Source: Streptomyces sp. NBC_00223 (GTDB lineage Bacteria; Actinomycetota; Actinomycetes; Streptomycetales; Streptomycetaceae). Taken from it: a stretch of 64,000 nucleotides of DNA. Where the stretch lies: assembly GCF_036199905.1 (NCBI RefSeq), contig NZ_CP108109.1, forward strand, positions 1,240,001-1,304,000, written 5' to 3'. A model generated the notes under the pieces. That model saw only the letters and a list, made by a program, of their open reading frames with translations, was not told the DNA's origin and did no database searches. Positions 36,407-44,113 of the stretch are shown here, piece by piece. How positions within the stretch are numbered: the stretch's first letter is position 1; the number at the start of each line of letters is the position of its first letter. Both the position numbers and the translations under genes were made by a program.

Positions 36407-36587
36407 TTGTCCCCATGTGGCGGGAATTCTACGAGGTTGAGGTCACGCTGAGTCAACGATGACGACGCGGGAACCAGCCATCGACTCGCCCTTCAGCTTG
36501 CCGAGTTGCCGGTGTCAGCCGATACCATCGACCAAAGCCGCCGTCCCCTGAAGCAATTCGCGGCATCCTCCGCTACGAAGGTCTTCC

Positions 36588-37235
36588 ATGCCCCACAGCC
36601 ATTCCTCTGCACCACGCGGCAGGGTCCGCCTCGCGCGCGGAGCGTCGCCGTGGCTCCTCCCGACCCTGGCCACCGCGGCCGTCAGTCTGGCGCGTTCCCG
36701 CCGCTCCGGACGCTGGGCCGCCGTGGCCGTACCCACCACGGCGCTCGCCGCCGGCATGCTGTGGTTCTTCCGCGACCCCGAGCGCGAGATCACCGACGGT
36801 CGAGTGATCTCCCCGGCCGACGGTGTGGTGCAGAGCATCATGCCGTGGAAGGACGGGCGCACCCGCGTCGCGATCTTCATGAGCCCGCTGAACGTGCACG
36901 TCAACCGGGCCCCGCTGGCGGGCACGGTCACCTCCGTCGAGCACATCCCGGGCGGTTATGTACCGGCGTTCAACAAGGAGAGCGAGTTCAACGAGCGGGT
37001 GATCTGGCACTTCGACACCGAGCTCGGTGACATCGAGGTGGTGCAGATCGCCGGCGCGGTGGCGCGGCGGATCGTGCCGTACGTGCCGCGCGGCTGCAAG
37101 GTCGAGCAGGGTGACCGGATCGGGCTGATCAGGTTCGGCTCCCGGGTGGACGTCTACCTCCCCGAGGGCGTCGAGCCCGCGGTCGAGGTCGGCCAGACCA
37201 CCACGGCTGGGGTGACTCGCCTTGACCGTGATTGA
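36588..37235 (+). CDS. psd: Phosphatidylserine decarboxylase
   Basis: A 215-residue pyruvoyl enzyme making phosphatidylethanolamine. One hydrophobic segment lies at about 42-60 (AVAVPTTALAAGMLWFF). RDPERE, SPADGVVQSI, FMSPLNVHVNRAPLAG and the self-cleaving site IRFGSRVDVYLPEG (Gly184-Ser185, from which the pyruvoyl group forms) define the short archaeal/actinobacterial Psd type. It overlaps pssA by 14 bp; together they make PE from CDP-diacylglycerol. The 181 bp upstream should hold its promoter. Confidence 0.95.
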   Translation: MPHSHSSAPRGRVRLARGASPWLLPTLATAAVSLARSRRSGRWAAVAVPTTALAAGMLWFFRDPEREITDGRVISPADGVVQSIMPWKDGRTRVAIFMSPLNVHVNRAPLAGTVTSVEHIPGGYVPAFNKESEFNERVIWHFDTELGDIEVVQIAGAVARRIVPYVPRGCKVEQGDRIGLIRFGSRVDVYLPEGVEPAVEVGQTTTAGVTRLDRD

Positions 37236-38076
37236 ACCGGACACCGAGTCGACCTGGGTGAAGGAGCTGCAGGAACGGGAGGAAGTCGCCGACCTCCCGC
37301 TGTCCACCCGGCTCTCCATCGCGGACGCGCTCACGCTCGGTAACGCGATCTGCGGATTCATGGCCGTGTACTTCACGACCACCGGCGTGCTCGTGCCGCA
37401 TCTCATGGGTACGAACGACGGCGCCATGTCCAAGCACAGCGCGGCGAACGCGGTCACGTTGATGCTGATGGCGTCGGTCTTCGACCTCTTCGACGGGCTC
37501 GTGGCGCGCAAGCTGCGGAGCTCCGCGATGGGGGCGGAGCTGGACAATCTCTCCGACCTGATCAGCTTCGGGCTGGCGCCCGCGTACTTCGTGGTCGTGT
37601 GGGGGATCGTCTCCGACGACGCGCACGGGAAGGTGGCCGCGCTGGCGGCCGTACTGCTCGTGCTGGCGGTGGTGCTGCGGCTGGCCCGGTTCTCGTGCAC
37701 GACGCTGCGGGACGGGGTCTTCCAGGGCATGCCGAGTCCCTTCGGGGCGATGACGGTGGTGTCGCTGATCCTGCTGGAGCTGCCGTTCGTTCCGACGGTC
37801 CTCGCGATCGTGGGGGTCGCGTGGCTGATGGTGAGCCGGGTCGAGTACCCCAAGCCGCGGGGGCGGCTGGCGCTGATGACGTTCTGCTGGACGCTGATCA
37901 GCATGGGGTGCTTGGCCGCTTGGACGCTGGACGTTCCCGGTGGGCATACGTTGCTCCAGACCGGGGCGGCGTTGCAGTGTGTGGCGGCGGCGGTCATTCC
38001 GTGCTTTGCGACTACGCGTCGCGTCAACACGTTTCGCGCCAATCGGCGCGAGGCGCGGGCCGAAGCGGCCCGCTGA
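37222..38076 (+). CDS. pssA: CDP-diacylglycerol-serine O-phosphatidyltransferase
   Basis: A 284-residue integral membrane enzyme making phosphatidylserine. The CDP-alcohol phosphatidyltransferase motif DG-x2-AR-x8-G-x3-D-x3-D is present: FDLFDGLVARKL then SAMGAELDNLSD (about residues 93-120). About eight hydrophobic helices follow (FGLAPAYFVVVWGIV; AVLLVLAVVLRLARF). TTG at 37222 has GGGGTGA six bases upstream; GTG at 37228 is the alternative. Its downstream terminator appears to be split by an insertion sequence. Confidence 0.94.
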   Translation: MTVIEPDTESTWVKELQEREEVADLPLSTRLSIADALTLGNAICGFMAVYFTTTGVLVPHLMGTNDGAMSKHSAANAVTLMLMASVFDLFDGLVARKLRSSAMGAELDNLSDLISFGLAPAYFVVVWGIVSDDAHGKVAALAAVLLVLAVVLRLARFSCTTLRDGVFQGMPSPFGAMTVVSLILLELPFVPTVLAIVGVAWLMVSRVEYPKPRGRLALMTFCWTLISMGCLAAWTLDVPGGHTLLQTGAALQCVAAAVIPCFATTRRVNTFRANRREARAEAAR

Positions 38077-38103
38077 CCCCGCGCCCCAAGGGCCCCGCTC
38101 CCC

Positions 38104-39585
38104 CTTGGGTTCTAACGGTCCTCGCAACACCTGCGATCTGTGGGAGTTGCGGGGACTGTGGGCGTTGAGTGTGGGGATCGTGTGGGGTTGCGGGAGCGTT
38201 TCCTTGCGCGGCTGGATGCTGTGGGGAACGTGACGGTGGTGGCCCGTGAGCTGGGGGTGAACCGGAACACTGCTTTCGGCTGGGCCCGGAAGGCCGGACA
38301 GGGCTCGGTGCGCCTGCCGCGGCGGCATCCCGGGCGGGATGAGTACGAGCGGCTTCGGGCCGCCGGTGTCGCACGCCGGGTGGCGGCCCGGCAGGTCGGT
38401 GTGAACGAGCGCACGGCCAAGGACTGGGACTGGGGCGTCAAGAAGAGCGGCACCACACGCACCTATGCCGACGGCCGCCGTGTCGACTACACCACCGGGA
38501 CCGTCACGATGGGCGGTGTGACCACAGTACCGGTGGGCCTGCCAGCCCTGGAAAAGCAACTGCATCCGCGATTTCTGACACTGGCCGAGCGCGAACAGAT
38601 CCGCGATCTGCGTGCGCTGGGCTGGTCGCTGCGGGCGATCGGGCGTGCCCTGGGGCGGCCGGCGAGCACGGTCAAGCGGGAGATCGACACGAACTCCGGC
38701 ACCGGGGGCTACCAGCCCTACGCCGCCCACCGCGCCGCTGCCGCGCGCAGGCCCCGGCCCAAGGACCGCAAACTACTGCGCGAGGGACGGCTGCGCCGCT
38801 TCGTCCAGGACGGACTGCGCAGGCGGTGGTCACCGGAGCAGATCTGCCACGCTCTGTTCAAGGAGCATCCCGACGACCGGAGCATGCGGGTGAGCGTGGA
38901 AACGATCTACCAGGCACTGTACTTCCAGGCCCGTGGCGGCCTGAGGCGGGAAGTGCAGGCCGCCGTCCGTTCCGGCCGGACCCGCCGCAAACCACGCCGC
39001 GACCCGCAGCGGCGCACACCACGGTTCACCGACCCGATGGTGATGATCAGCGACCGCCCCGCCGATATCGAGGACCGGGCGGTGCCCGGCCACTGGGAAG
39101 GCGATCTGATCATCGGCGCGGGCGGGCGCTCCGCGATCGCCACCCTGGTCGAGCGGACCACCCGCTACACCATGCTGGTCCACCTGCCCGGCGCAGCCCA
39201 CGACGCCGAAACCGTCCGCGACGGCCTCGTCGCCACGATCCAGACCCTGCCCGCCCACCTGCGCGGCTCCCTCACCTGGGACCAGGGCAGCGAGATGGCA
39301 CGCCACCAGCAGTTCACCATGGCCACAGGCATGCCCGTCTACTTCTGCGACCCCGCCTCACCCTGGCAACGCGGCTCCAACGAAAACACCAACGGCCTGC
39401 TCCGCCAGTACTTCCCGAAGGGAACCGACCTCAGCATCCACAGCCCCGAAGACCTCGAACACGTCGCCCAGCAACTCAACGGCCGCCCACGCAAGACACT
39501 CGACTGGGATACCCCAGCCGAGCGCCTACGTGATCTACTCACCACCTGAAACCAGGCGGTGTTGCGACGACCCCATGAACCCAAG
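38104..39585 (+). mobile_element. IS30-family insertion sequence, 1482 bp
   Basis: Ends are imperfect 28-bp inverted repeats (38104-38131 and 39558-39585), identical at 23 of 28 positions: CTTGGGTTC outside and GGTC-TCGCAACACC inside. The inner part (GGTC--CGCAACA) matches the ends of classical IS30 as I remember them, which sets the outer boundary. A single transposase gene fills the element. Flanks are C runs (CCC/CCCCC) consistent with a 2-3 bp target duplication, though this cannot be proved in a homopolymer. Confidence 0.85.
38140..39549 (+). CDS. IS30-family transposase
   Basis: A DDE transposase of up to 469 residues. An N-terminal HTH region (ARELGVNRNTAFGWARKAG) and the IS30 HTH (LTLAEREQIRDLRALGWSLRAIGRALGRPASTVKREI) precede the catalytic core: GHWEGDLIIG (first Asp), LTWDQGSEMARH (second Asp), and PWQRGSNENTNGLLRQYFPKGTDL (Glu). 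All three acidic residues are present and the frame is open, so the element may be active. The true start is uncertain; GTG at 38140 is only 9 bp inside the left repeat and GTG codons further in are possible. Confidence 0.93.
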   Translation: MGVAGTVGVECGDRVGLRERFLARLDAVGNVTVVARELGVNRNTAFGWARKAGQGSVRLPRRHPGRDEYERLRAAGVARRVAARQVGVNERTAKDWDWGVKKSGTTRTYADGRRVDYTTGTVTMGGVTTVPVGLPALEKQLHPRFLTLAEREQIRDLRALGWSLRAIGRALGRPASTVKREIDTNSGTGGYQPYAAHRAAAARRPRPKDRKLLREGRLRRFVQDGLRRRWSPEQICHALFKEHPDDRSMRVSVETIYQALYFQARGGLRREVQAAVRSGRTRRKPRRDPQRRTPRFTDPMVMISDRPADIEDRAVPGHWEGDLIIGAGGRSAIATLVERTTRYTMLVHLPGAAHDAETVRDGLVATIQTLPAHLRGSLTWDQGSEMARHQQFTMATGMPVYFCDPASPWQRGSNENTNGLLRQYFPKGTDLSIHSPEDLEHVAQQLNGRPRKTLDWDTPAERLRDLLTT

Positions 39586-39644
39586 CCCCCGCCAGGGGGG
39601 AGCGGGGCCCTTCCGCGTACCCGGGCACGCACCCCCGCGCAGCG

Positions 39645-40086
39645 GGCGGGCCGGGGTACGGCGGACGTACCCCCGGAACCGCCGCGACGGCGGGACGCGG
39701 GACGGCGCAGGTCGGCGGTGCCCGGCACAGGCGCGCCCCGGCATGGCACCGCCGGACAGCCAGGATGCGGCCGAGCACCGCTGCGGCGGAAAAGAGCGGG
39801 CTGCGCCCCGCAAGCCGCCCCGCAGGGGCCCGGGGTTCGGGCGACGCGCCCCCGCCGAGGCCGGGGCCTCACCCCCAGCCGGGGGCCGGGGGGTACGGCG
39901 CACGTACCCCCCGGAAACCGCCGCGACGGCGGGACGCGGGACTGCGCGGACCGGCGGTGCCCGGCGCAGGCGCGCCCCGGCATGGCACCGCCGGACAGCC
40001 AGGATGCGGCCGAGCACCGCTGCGGCGGAAAAGAGCGGGCTGCGCCCCGCAAGCCGCCCCGCAGGGGCCCGGGGTTCGGGCGACGC
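39645..40086. repeat. 239-bp tandem duplication between IS30 and glycerate kinase
   Basis: Positions 39645-39847 and 39884-40086 are near-identical with a constant 239-bp offset; 39728-39847 and 39967-40086 are exact over 120 bp. Each copy carries a GCGGG-loop-CCCGC hairpin followed, on the minus strand, by TCTTTT (39789-39811 and 40028-40050). No gene is supported in this 586-bp interval. Confidence 0.88.
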
Positions 40087-40134
40087 CTCCGCGCGCGGGG
40101 CCCGGGACCTAACCCCCGAGCTGGGGGTGCGGCG

Positions 40135-40158
40135 GAAAAGAAGGGGGCTGCGCCCCCG
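40135..40158 (-). terminator. Intrinsic terminator of the glycerate kinase gene
   Basis: GGGGGC-TGC-GCCCCC (40143-40157) followed on the minus strand by TTCTTTT, 14 bp after the kinase stop. The two repeat copies further on carry similar hairpins. Confidence 0.85.
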
Positions 40159-40171
40159 ATTGCGGGGCGTC

Positions 40172-41308
40172 TCAGGAGAGGAAATCTGACGCCAGGGTCG
40201 CGGCCAGGCGTTCGAGGAGGGGGCCCGCGTCAGCGATGCAGCGGGACGTGTCCGGCTCCAGGTCCGTGAGGGCGTACGCGCGGCGGATCCCCGCCGCGCC
40301 CAGCGCCGGCGGCGGCAGCGTGAGCCGCCCGCAGACGGCCACCACGTCGATCCCCCGCGCCCGCGCCGCCTGCGCGACCCCGACCGGCGCCTTCCCGTGC
40401 AGCGTCTGCTCGTCCAGCGACCCCTCCCCCGTGATGACCAGGTCCGCCCGCGACAGCGCGTCCTCGAAGCCGAGGACGTCGAGCAGCACGTCGATCCCCG
40501 CCCGGAACGTCGCCCCGAGCCCGACCAGCGCCCCGAACCCGACGCCGCCCGCCGCGCCCGCGCCCGCCGCCCGCGCGGCCGACTCCGCGCCCAGCACCTC
40601 CACGAACCGCCCGAGCGCCGCGTCCAGCAGGGCCACGTCCGCCTCGGACGCCCCCTTCTGCGGCCCGTAGACCGCCGCCGCGCCCTTCGCCCCGAGCAGC
40701 GGATTGTCCACGTCACTGGCCAGCACGATCTCCGTGTCGGCCAGCCGTGCGTCGAGCCCGGACAGATCCACGGACGTCAGCCCGGCCAGCGGCCCGCCGC
40801 CCGGCCCGACGGGCACCCCGTCCATGTCGAGCAGCCGCATGCCGAGCGCGTGCAGCATCCCCGCCCCGCCGTCGGTCGTCGCGCTTCCGCCCACCCCGAG
40901 CACGATCGTGCGCGCCCCCGCGTCCAGCGCGGCCCGCAGCACCTCACCGGTGCCGTACGTCGTCGCGGTCAGCGGCGCGAAGACCCCGGGCGGCAGCAGC
41001 CGCAGCCCGGACGCCTCGGCCATCTCGACCACCGCCGTGCCGTCCCGCAGCGCGTACGCCGCCTCGACCGTCTCGCCGAGGGGCCCGGTGACCCGTACCG
41101 TACGGCGCTCGAAGCCGCTCGCGACCGCGGCGTCGACCGTGCCGTCACCGCCGTCCGCGACGGGCAGCGACTCGACCACCACCGCGGGCACGACCGAGCG
41201 CAGCCCGGCCTCGACATGCGCGGCCACCTGGACCGCGGTCAGCGAACCCTTGAACTTGTCCGCGGCGATCAGCACGCGGGCCGTCGATCGAGTCGGTACG
41301 TCGGACAC
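40172..41308 (-). CDS. Glycerate kinase (GlxK/GarK family)
   Basis: A 378-residue enzyme that phosphorylates D-glycerate. Family blocks are complete: VLIAADKFKGSLTAVQVAAHV near residue 10, LPVADGGDGTVDA near 45, LGVGGSATTDGGAGMLHALG near 135, SDVDNPLLGAKGAAAVYGPQKGA near 190, and DLVITGEGSLDEQTLHGKAPVG near 290. GTG at 41308 has GGGGAG seven bases upstream and is preferred to an in-frame ATG at 41329. It stands alone, ending in a clear terminator. Role: glycerate or glyoxylate catabolism. Confidence 0.93.
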   Translation of the reverse strand: MSDVPTRSTARVLIAADKFKGSLTAVQVAAHVEAGLRSVVPAVVVESLPVADGGDGTVDAAVASGFERRTVRVTGPLGETVEAAYALRDGTAVVEMAEASGLRLLPPGVFAPLTATTYGTGEVLRAALDAGARTIVLGVGGSATTDGGAGMLHALGMRLLDMDGVPVGPGGGPLAGLTSVDLSGLDARLADTEIVLASDVDNPLLGAKGAAAVYGPQKGASEADVALLDAALGRFVEVLGAESAARAAGAGAAGGVGFGALVGLGATFRAGIDVLLDVLGFEDALSRADLVITGEGSLDEQTLHGKAPVGVAQAARARGIDVVAVCGRLTLPPPALGAAGIRRAYALTDLEPDTSRCIADAGPLLERLAATLASDFLS

Positions 41309-41412
41309 TCGGGCACTCCCCATCCGCAATCGGCACTTCGGGCCGTTCGACCCTATCCCGGCCTCCCCGCCCGGTTCGGGCGCCCACGCGGGGATGTGTC
41401 CGCCGAGCCACC

Positions 41413-41493
41413 GGGCGGCCGTACCGCAACGCGCGGCCCGGGCAGCCGTACCGCAACGCCCGGCCCGGGCGGCCGTACCGCAACGCCCGGCCC
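41413..41493. repeat. 27-bp tandem repeat, three copies
   Basis: Three head-to-tail units (41413-41439, 41440-41466, 41467-41493) of GGGCGGCCGTACCGCAACGC plus seven further bases, differing at two positions. It sits between divergent glycerate kinase and Nudix genes and ends 31 bp before the Nudix start. Confidence 0.9.
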
Positions 41494-41524
41494 CGGACCC
41501 CGGCCCGCCACGTAGGTTGTCGGC

Positions 41525-42055
41525 ATGAGCACTGACTTCGCCAGCTACATCGCGGGCCTGCCGAGGATCCTGGCAAGCGCCAACACCCTGTTCCGTTCGG
41601 CCGACGGCCGGGTCCTCCTCGTGGAGCCGAACTACCGTGACGACGGCACCTGGACGCTGCCCGGCGGCACGATCGAGTCGGACCGCGGCGAGTCGCCTCG
41701 GCAGGGTGCCCGCCGGGAGACGGTCGAGGAGATCGGCCTCGACGTGGCGCCGGGCGCGCTGATCGCGGTGGACTGGGTGACCGGCCCTGGGCGCCCGCCG
41801 CTGTCGCTCTATCTGTACGACGGCGGGGTCCTGACCGAGCAGCGGCTCGGGGCGATCCGGCTCCAGACGGAGGAGCTGGACTCCTGGCGGCTGGTCGCGC
41901 CCGACGATCTCGACGGCTATCTGTACCCGAGCGCCGCCCGCCGGATCCGCGCGGGCCTGGCCGCGCTGCTCGCGGGCACGGGCCCGGCCGAGCTGGTGAA
42001 CGGCCGGCCCGCCGACGCCGCGGCGGACGCGGCCGACGGCGCTCTGCCGAACTGA
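41525..42055 (+). CDS. Nudix hydrolase
   Basis: A 176-residue Mg-dependent pyrophosphohydrolase. The Nudix box (G-x5-E-x7-REUxEExGU) is complete: GGTIESDRGESPRQGARRET followed by VEEIGLD, about residues 57-83. WTLPGG precedes it. The substrate class cannot be told. It converges with a second, unrelated-looking Nudix gene only 7 bp away, an unusual tail-to-tail pair. The Ala/Asp-rich C-terminus is likely disordered. Confidence 0.92.
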   Translation: MSTDFASYIAGLPRILASANTLFRSADGRVLLVEPNYRDDGTWTLPGGTIESDRGESPRQGARRETVEEIGLDVAPGALIAVDWVTGPGRPPLSLYLYDGGVLTEQRLGAIRLQTEELDSWRLVAPDDLDGYLYPSAARRIRAGLAALLAGTGPAELVNGRPADAAADAADGALPN

Positions 42056-42062
42056 CGCCGGT

Positions 42063-42587
42063 TCAGGGCCCGTTCGGGACGTACCCCAGGTCGGGTGCCG
42101 GGTCGCGCGGCCCGTGCACCCGCAGGTCGCCGAGGAGCGCGTGCAGATTCGGCGGCCACAACGCCTCCTCGGCGGCGCCGAGTTCGGCCGGTGTCCACCA
42201 GCGCCCGAGCTGGATGCCGTCCGCCGCGTGCGCCTCGGCGAGGTCGCCGGTCAGCGGGCGGCGCGGCGCGTGCGCGACGTAGATGTGCTCGTGCTGCCGT
42301 ACGGGCACGGTCCCCCGGGTGAAGTCGTGCTCCCAGGTGCACAGCAGGGGTCCGGGCTCGATGTCCGTCCAGCCGGTCTCCTCGCGCACCTCGCGCCGCG
42401 CGCCCTCGCGGGGGGTCTCACCGGGGTCGAGCCCGCCCCCGGGCATCGCCCAGTGGACACCGACCTCCGGATTGTCGTACCGCAGCAGCAGGACCGACCA
42501 GTCCGGGGCGAGGACGGCGACCCGTGCCGCCCGCCGCGGGACGCGTATGAGCGGCTGCGCCGGGTCGGGTGGTGTGGCCGCGTGCAT
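42063..42587 (-). CDS. Nudix hydrolase
   Basis: A 174-residue Nudix protein. The box is GGGLDPGETPREGARREV then REETGWTD, about residues 48-73, with WAMPGG before it. HDFTRGTVPVRQHEHIYVAHAP follows. Sequence similarity to the convergent Nudix gene is confined to the box. ATG at 42587 is preceded by AAGGGGAA; a longer reading from 42809 lacks support. Substrate unknown. Confidence 0.9.
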   Translation of the reverse strand: MHAATPPDPAQPLIRVPRRAARVAVLAPDWSVLLLRYDNPEVGVHWAMPGGGLDPGETPREGARREVREETGWTDIEPGPLLCTWEHDFTRGTVPVRQHEHIYVAHAPRRPLTGDLAEAHAADGIQLGRWWTPAELGAAEEALWPPNLHALLGDLRVHGPRDPAPDLGYVPNGP

Positions 42588-42936
42588 GGGGTTCCCCTTC
42601 GTCGGCGGGTGGCCCGACCCTACGGCAGCGGGCGCCGGGCGGACCGTCTCCGGCACCATGTGAAGCGCTTCGAGCGTCTTCGTCCCGAGGTCTGTCCAAC
42701 CAGGGGACAGGGGAGCGTGGTCGCCCCTATGATGCGAGCCTGCGCATCCGGGGGGCGGTCGGCCATCAGTGGCCGGCAACTTGGCGATCGCGCGACCACG
42801 CCATCTCATCCCATGCTTCGGCCTGCCCGACAGCTGTCGTCACACGTGTCACGACGACGGCTGCTGCGGCGCTGTCCGCGAGGGTCCGGATCGGCGCGTT
42901 TCCCCGACTCCGTGAACAAGCGAAAGGCAGCGACAC
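42588..42936. promoter_or_regulatory. Intergenic region with near-perfect 18-bp palindrome
   Basis: About 350 bp, no gene. TCGTCACACGTGTCACGA (42837-42854) is symmetric at all but one base pair position each side, centred on ACACGTGT. It lies 82 bp before the small membrane-protein ATG and could be its operator. A TATGAT (about 42727) may be a -10. Confidence 0.5.
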
Positions 42937-43215
42937 ATGGCAGAGCGTCAGATACTCGGTCAGGGCACCAACACGTCCTGGGAGAAGTTCTGGTACGTAC
43001 TCGGCTGCATCTACTTCGGCGTGGCGTACCTCCAGAAGGTACCGGTCAAGAAGGCGCTCAGCGAGTACGGCCTGGTCGAGATGACGGGTGCGGAGAAGGG
43101 CTGGTACGTCGTGCTGTGCATCCTCGGCGGCAGCGGTTACCTCTCGAAGGTCGTCATCAAGAAGGCGCTGTCCGAGGTGCCTTCGGTCGGTGCCGCGCCC
43201 ACGCACGCGGGCTGA
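42937..43215 (+). CDS. Small two-repeat membrane-associated protein
   Basis: A 92-residue protein I do not recognise. It consists of two similar halves: residues about 18-43 and 55-80 both begin W-Y-V and end in KKALSE, with Y-L-x-K-V between. Each half has a hydrophobic stretch (VLGCIYFGVAYL and VVLCILGGSGYL), so two membrane helices or amphipathic hairpins are likely. Codon bias is good and a 16-bp terminator follows. It stands as a single transcription unit; function unknown. Confidence 0.85.
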   Translation: MAERQILGQGTNTSWEKFWYVLGCIYFGVAYLQKVPVKKALSEYGLVEMTGAEKGWYVVLCILGGSGYLSKVVIKKALSEVPSVGAAPTHAG

Positions 43216-43240
43216 CCGCACACCCGGGCGGCACGCGTCC

Positions 43241-43277
43241 GCGGCCCGGCCACCGGGAGCACCGGTGGCCGGGCCGC
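43241..43277 (+). terminator. Strong hairpin after the small membrane gene
   Basis: GCGGCCCGGCCACCGG (43241-43256) pairs perfectly with 43262-43277 around GAGCA: a 16-bp stem. Confidence 0.85.
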
Positions 43278-43347
43278 TTCCGCACCCGGCGGTGGGCGAG
43301 GTCAAAAGCCGTTCGCCCGCGCCCTGTTCGCCGCCTACCCTCGGCCC

Positions 43348-44091
43348 ATGACCACCCGTAAGCCGCTCGTGGCGCTGCTGACCGGCGCCGGGATCTCCAC
43401 GGACTCCGGCATCCCCGACTACCGCGGCCCCAACGGCCTCTGGCGGCGCGACCCGGCGGCCGAAAAGCTCGTCACGTACGACACGTACATGGCCGATCCG
43501 GAGATCCGGCGCCGGGCGTGGCTGATGCGGCGGGACAGCGAGACCTGGCAAGCCCGGCCGAACGCGGCGCACGAGGCGATCGCCCGGCTGGAGCGCGCGG
43601 GCGTCCCCGTGCGGGTCATCACCCAGAACGTCGACGGGCTGCACCAGTCGGCCGGGGTGACCCCGCGCAAGGTGCTCGAACTGCACGGCACCGCGCGGGC
43701 GGTGGTCTGCACGGCCTGCGGCGACCGCGGCACGATGGCCGATGCCCTGGCCCGGGTGGCGGCGGGCGAGCCGGACCCCGCGTGCCGGGCGTGCGGCGGG
43801 ATCCTCAAGTCCGCGACGGTGATGTTCGGTCAGCGGCTCGACCCGGTGGTGCTCGCGGAGGCGATGGCCGTCGCCAAGGGCAGCGACCTCTTCCTCGCGG
43901 TCGGTACGACCCTCCAGGTGCGGCCCGCGGCCTCGCTCGCGGGAATCGCCGCCGAGCACGGCGCCCGGCTGGTGATCGTCAACGCCGGGCCGACACCGTA
44001 CGACCCGCTGGCCGCCGAGGTGATCCGCGAGCCGATCGGTACGGCCCTGCCGGCGCTGCTCGACGCGCTCGTCCGGGAGGCGGCGGGCTGA
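43348..44091 (+). CDS. cobB: NAD-dependent protein deacylase (sirtuin)
   Basis: A 247-residue Sir2-family enzyme. [22 protein letters not shown] near residue 12 is the NAD loop, [13 protein letters not shown] near 92 the NxD segment, [12 protein letters not shown] holds the catalytic His, and the zinc site is CTACGD plus [14 protein letters not shown] and [13 protein letters not shown] complete the set. It probably removes acetyl or longer acyl groups from lysines, regulating acyl-CoA enzymes such as acetyl-CoA synthetase (family knowledge). It begins a new unit after the terminator. Confidence 0.95.
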   Translation: MTTRKPLVALLTGAGISTDSGIPDYRGPNGLWRRDPAAEKLVTYDTYMADPEIRRRAWLMRRDSETWQARPNAAHEAIARLERAGVPVRVITQNVDGLHQSAGVTPRKVLELHGTARAVVCTACGDRGTMADALARVAAGEPDPACRACGGILKSATVMFGQRLDPVVLAEAMAVAKGSDLFLAVGTTLQVRPAASLAGIAAEHGARLVIVNAGPTPYDPLAAEVIREPIGTALPALLDALVREAAG

Positions 44092-44113
44092 CCCGAGGCC
44101 GGGCCGGTGTCTC

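Larger units (their letters stand above)
38088..39612 (+). terminator. Long palindrome (probable pssA terminator) interrupted by the IS element
   Basis: AAGGGCCCCGCTCCCC (38088-38103), 11 bp after pssA, is the exact complement of GGGGAGCGGGGCCCTT (39597-39612) on the far side of the IS. Without the IS and its C-run duplication the arms would form a perfect stem of about 18 bp with a GCCA loop. The left flank alone can still make a shorter hairpin (CCCAAGGG 38085-38092 with CCCTTGGG 38102-38109). Confidence 0.75.

Noticed and set aside
39340-40269. Frames of 200-390 codons across the IS end and the tandem repeat
   Set aside because: They repeat the same translated blocks because the DNA is duplicated, and they run through terminators; no motif is present.
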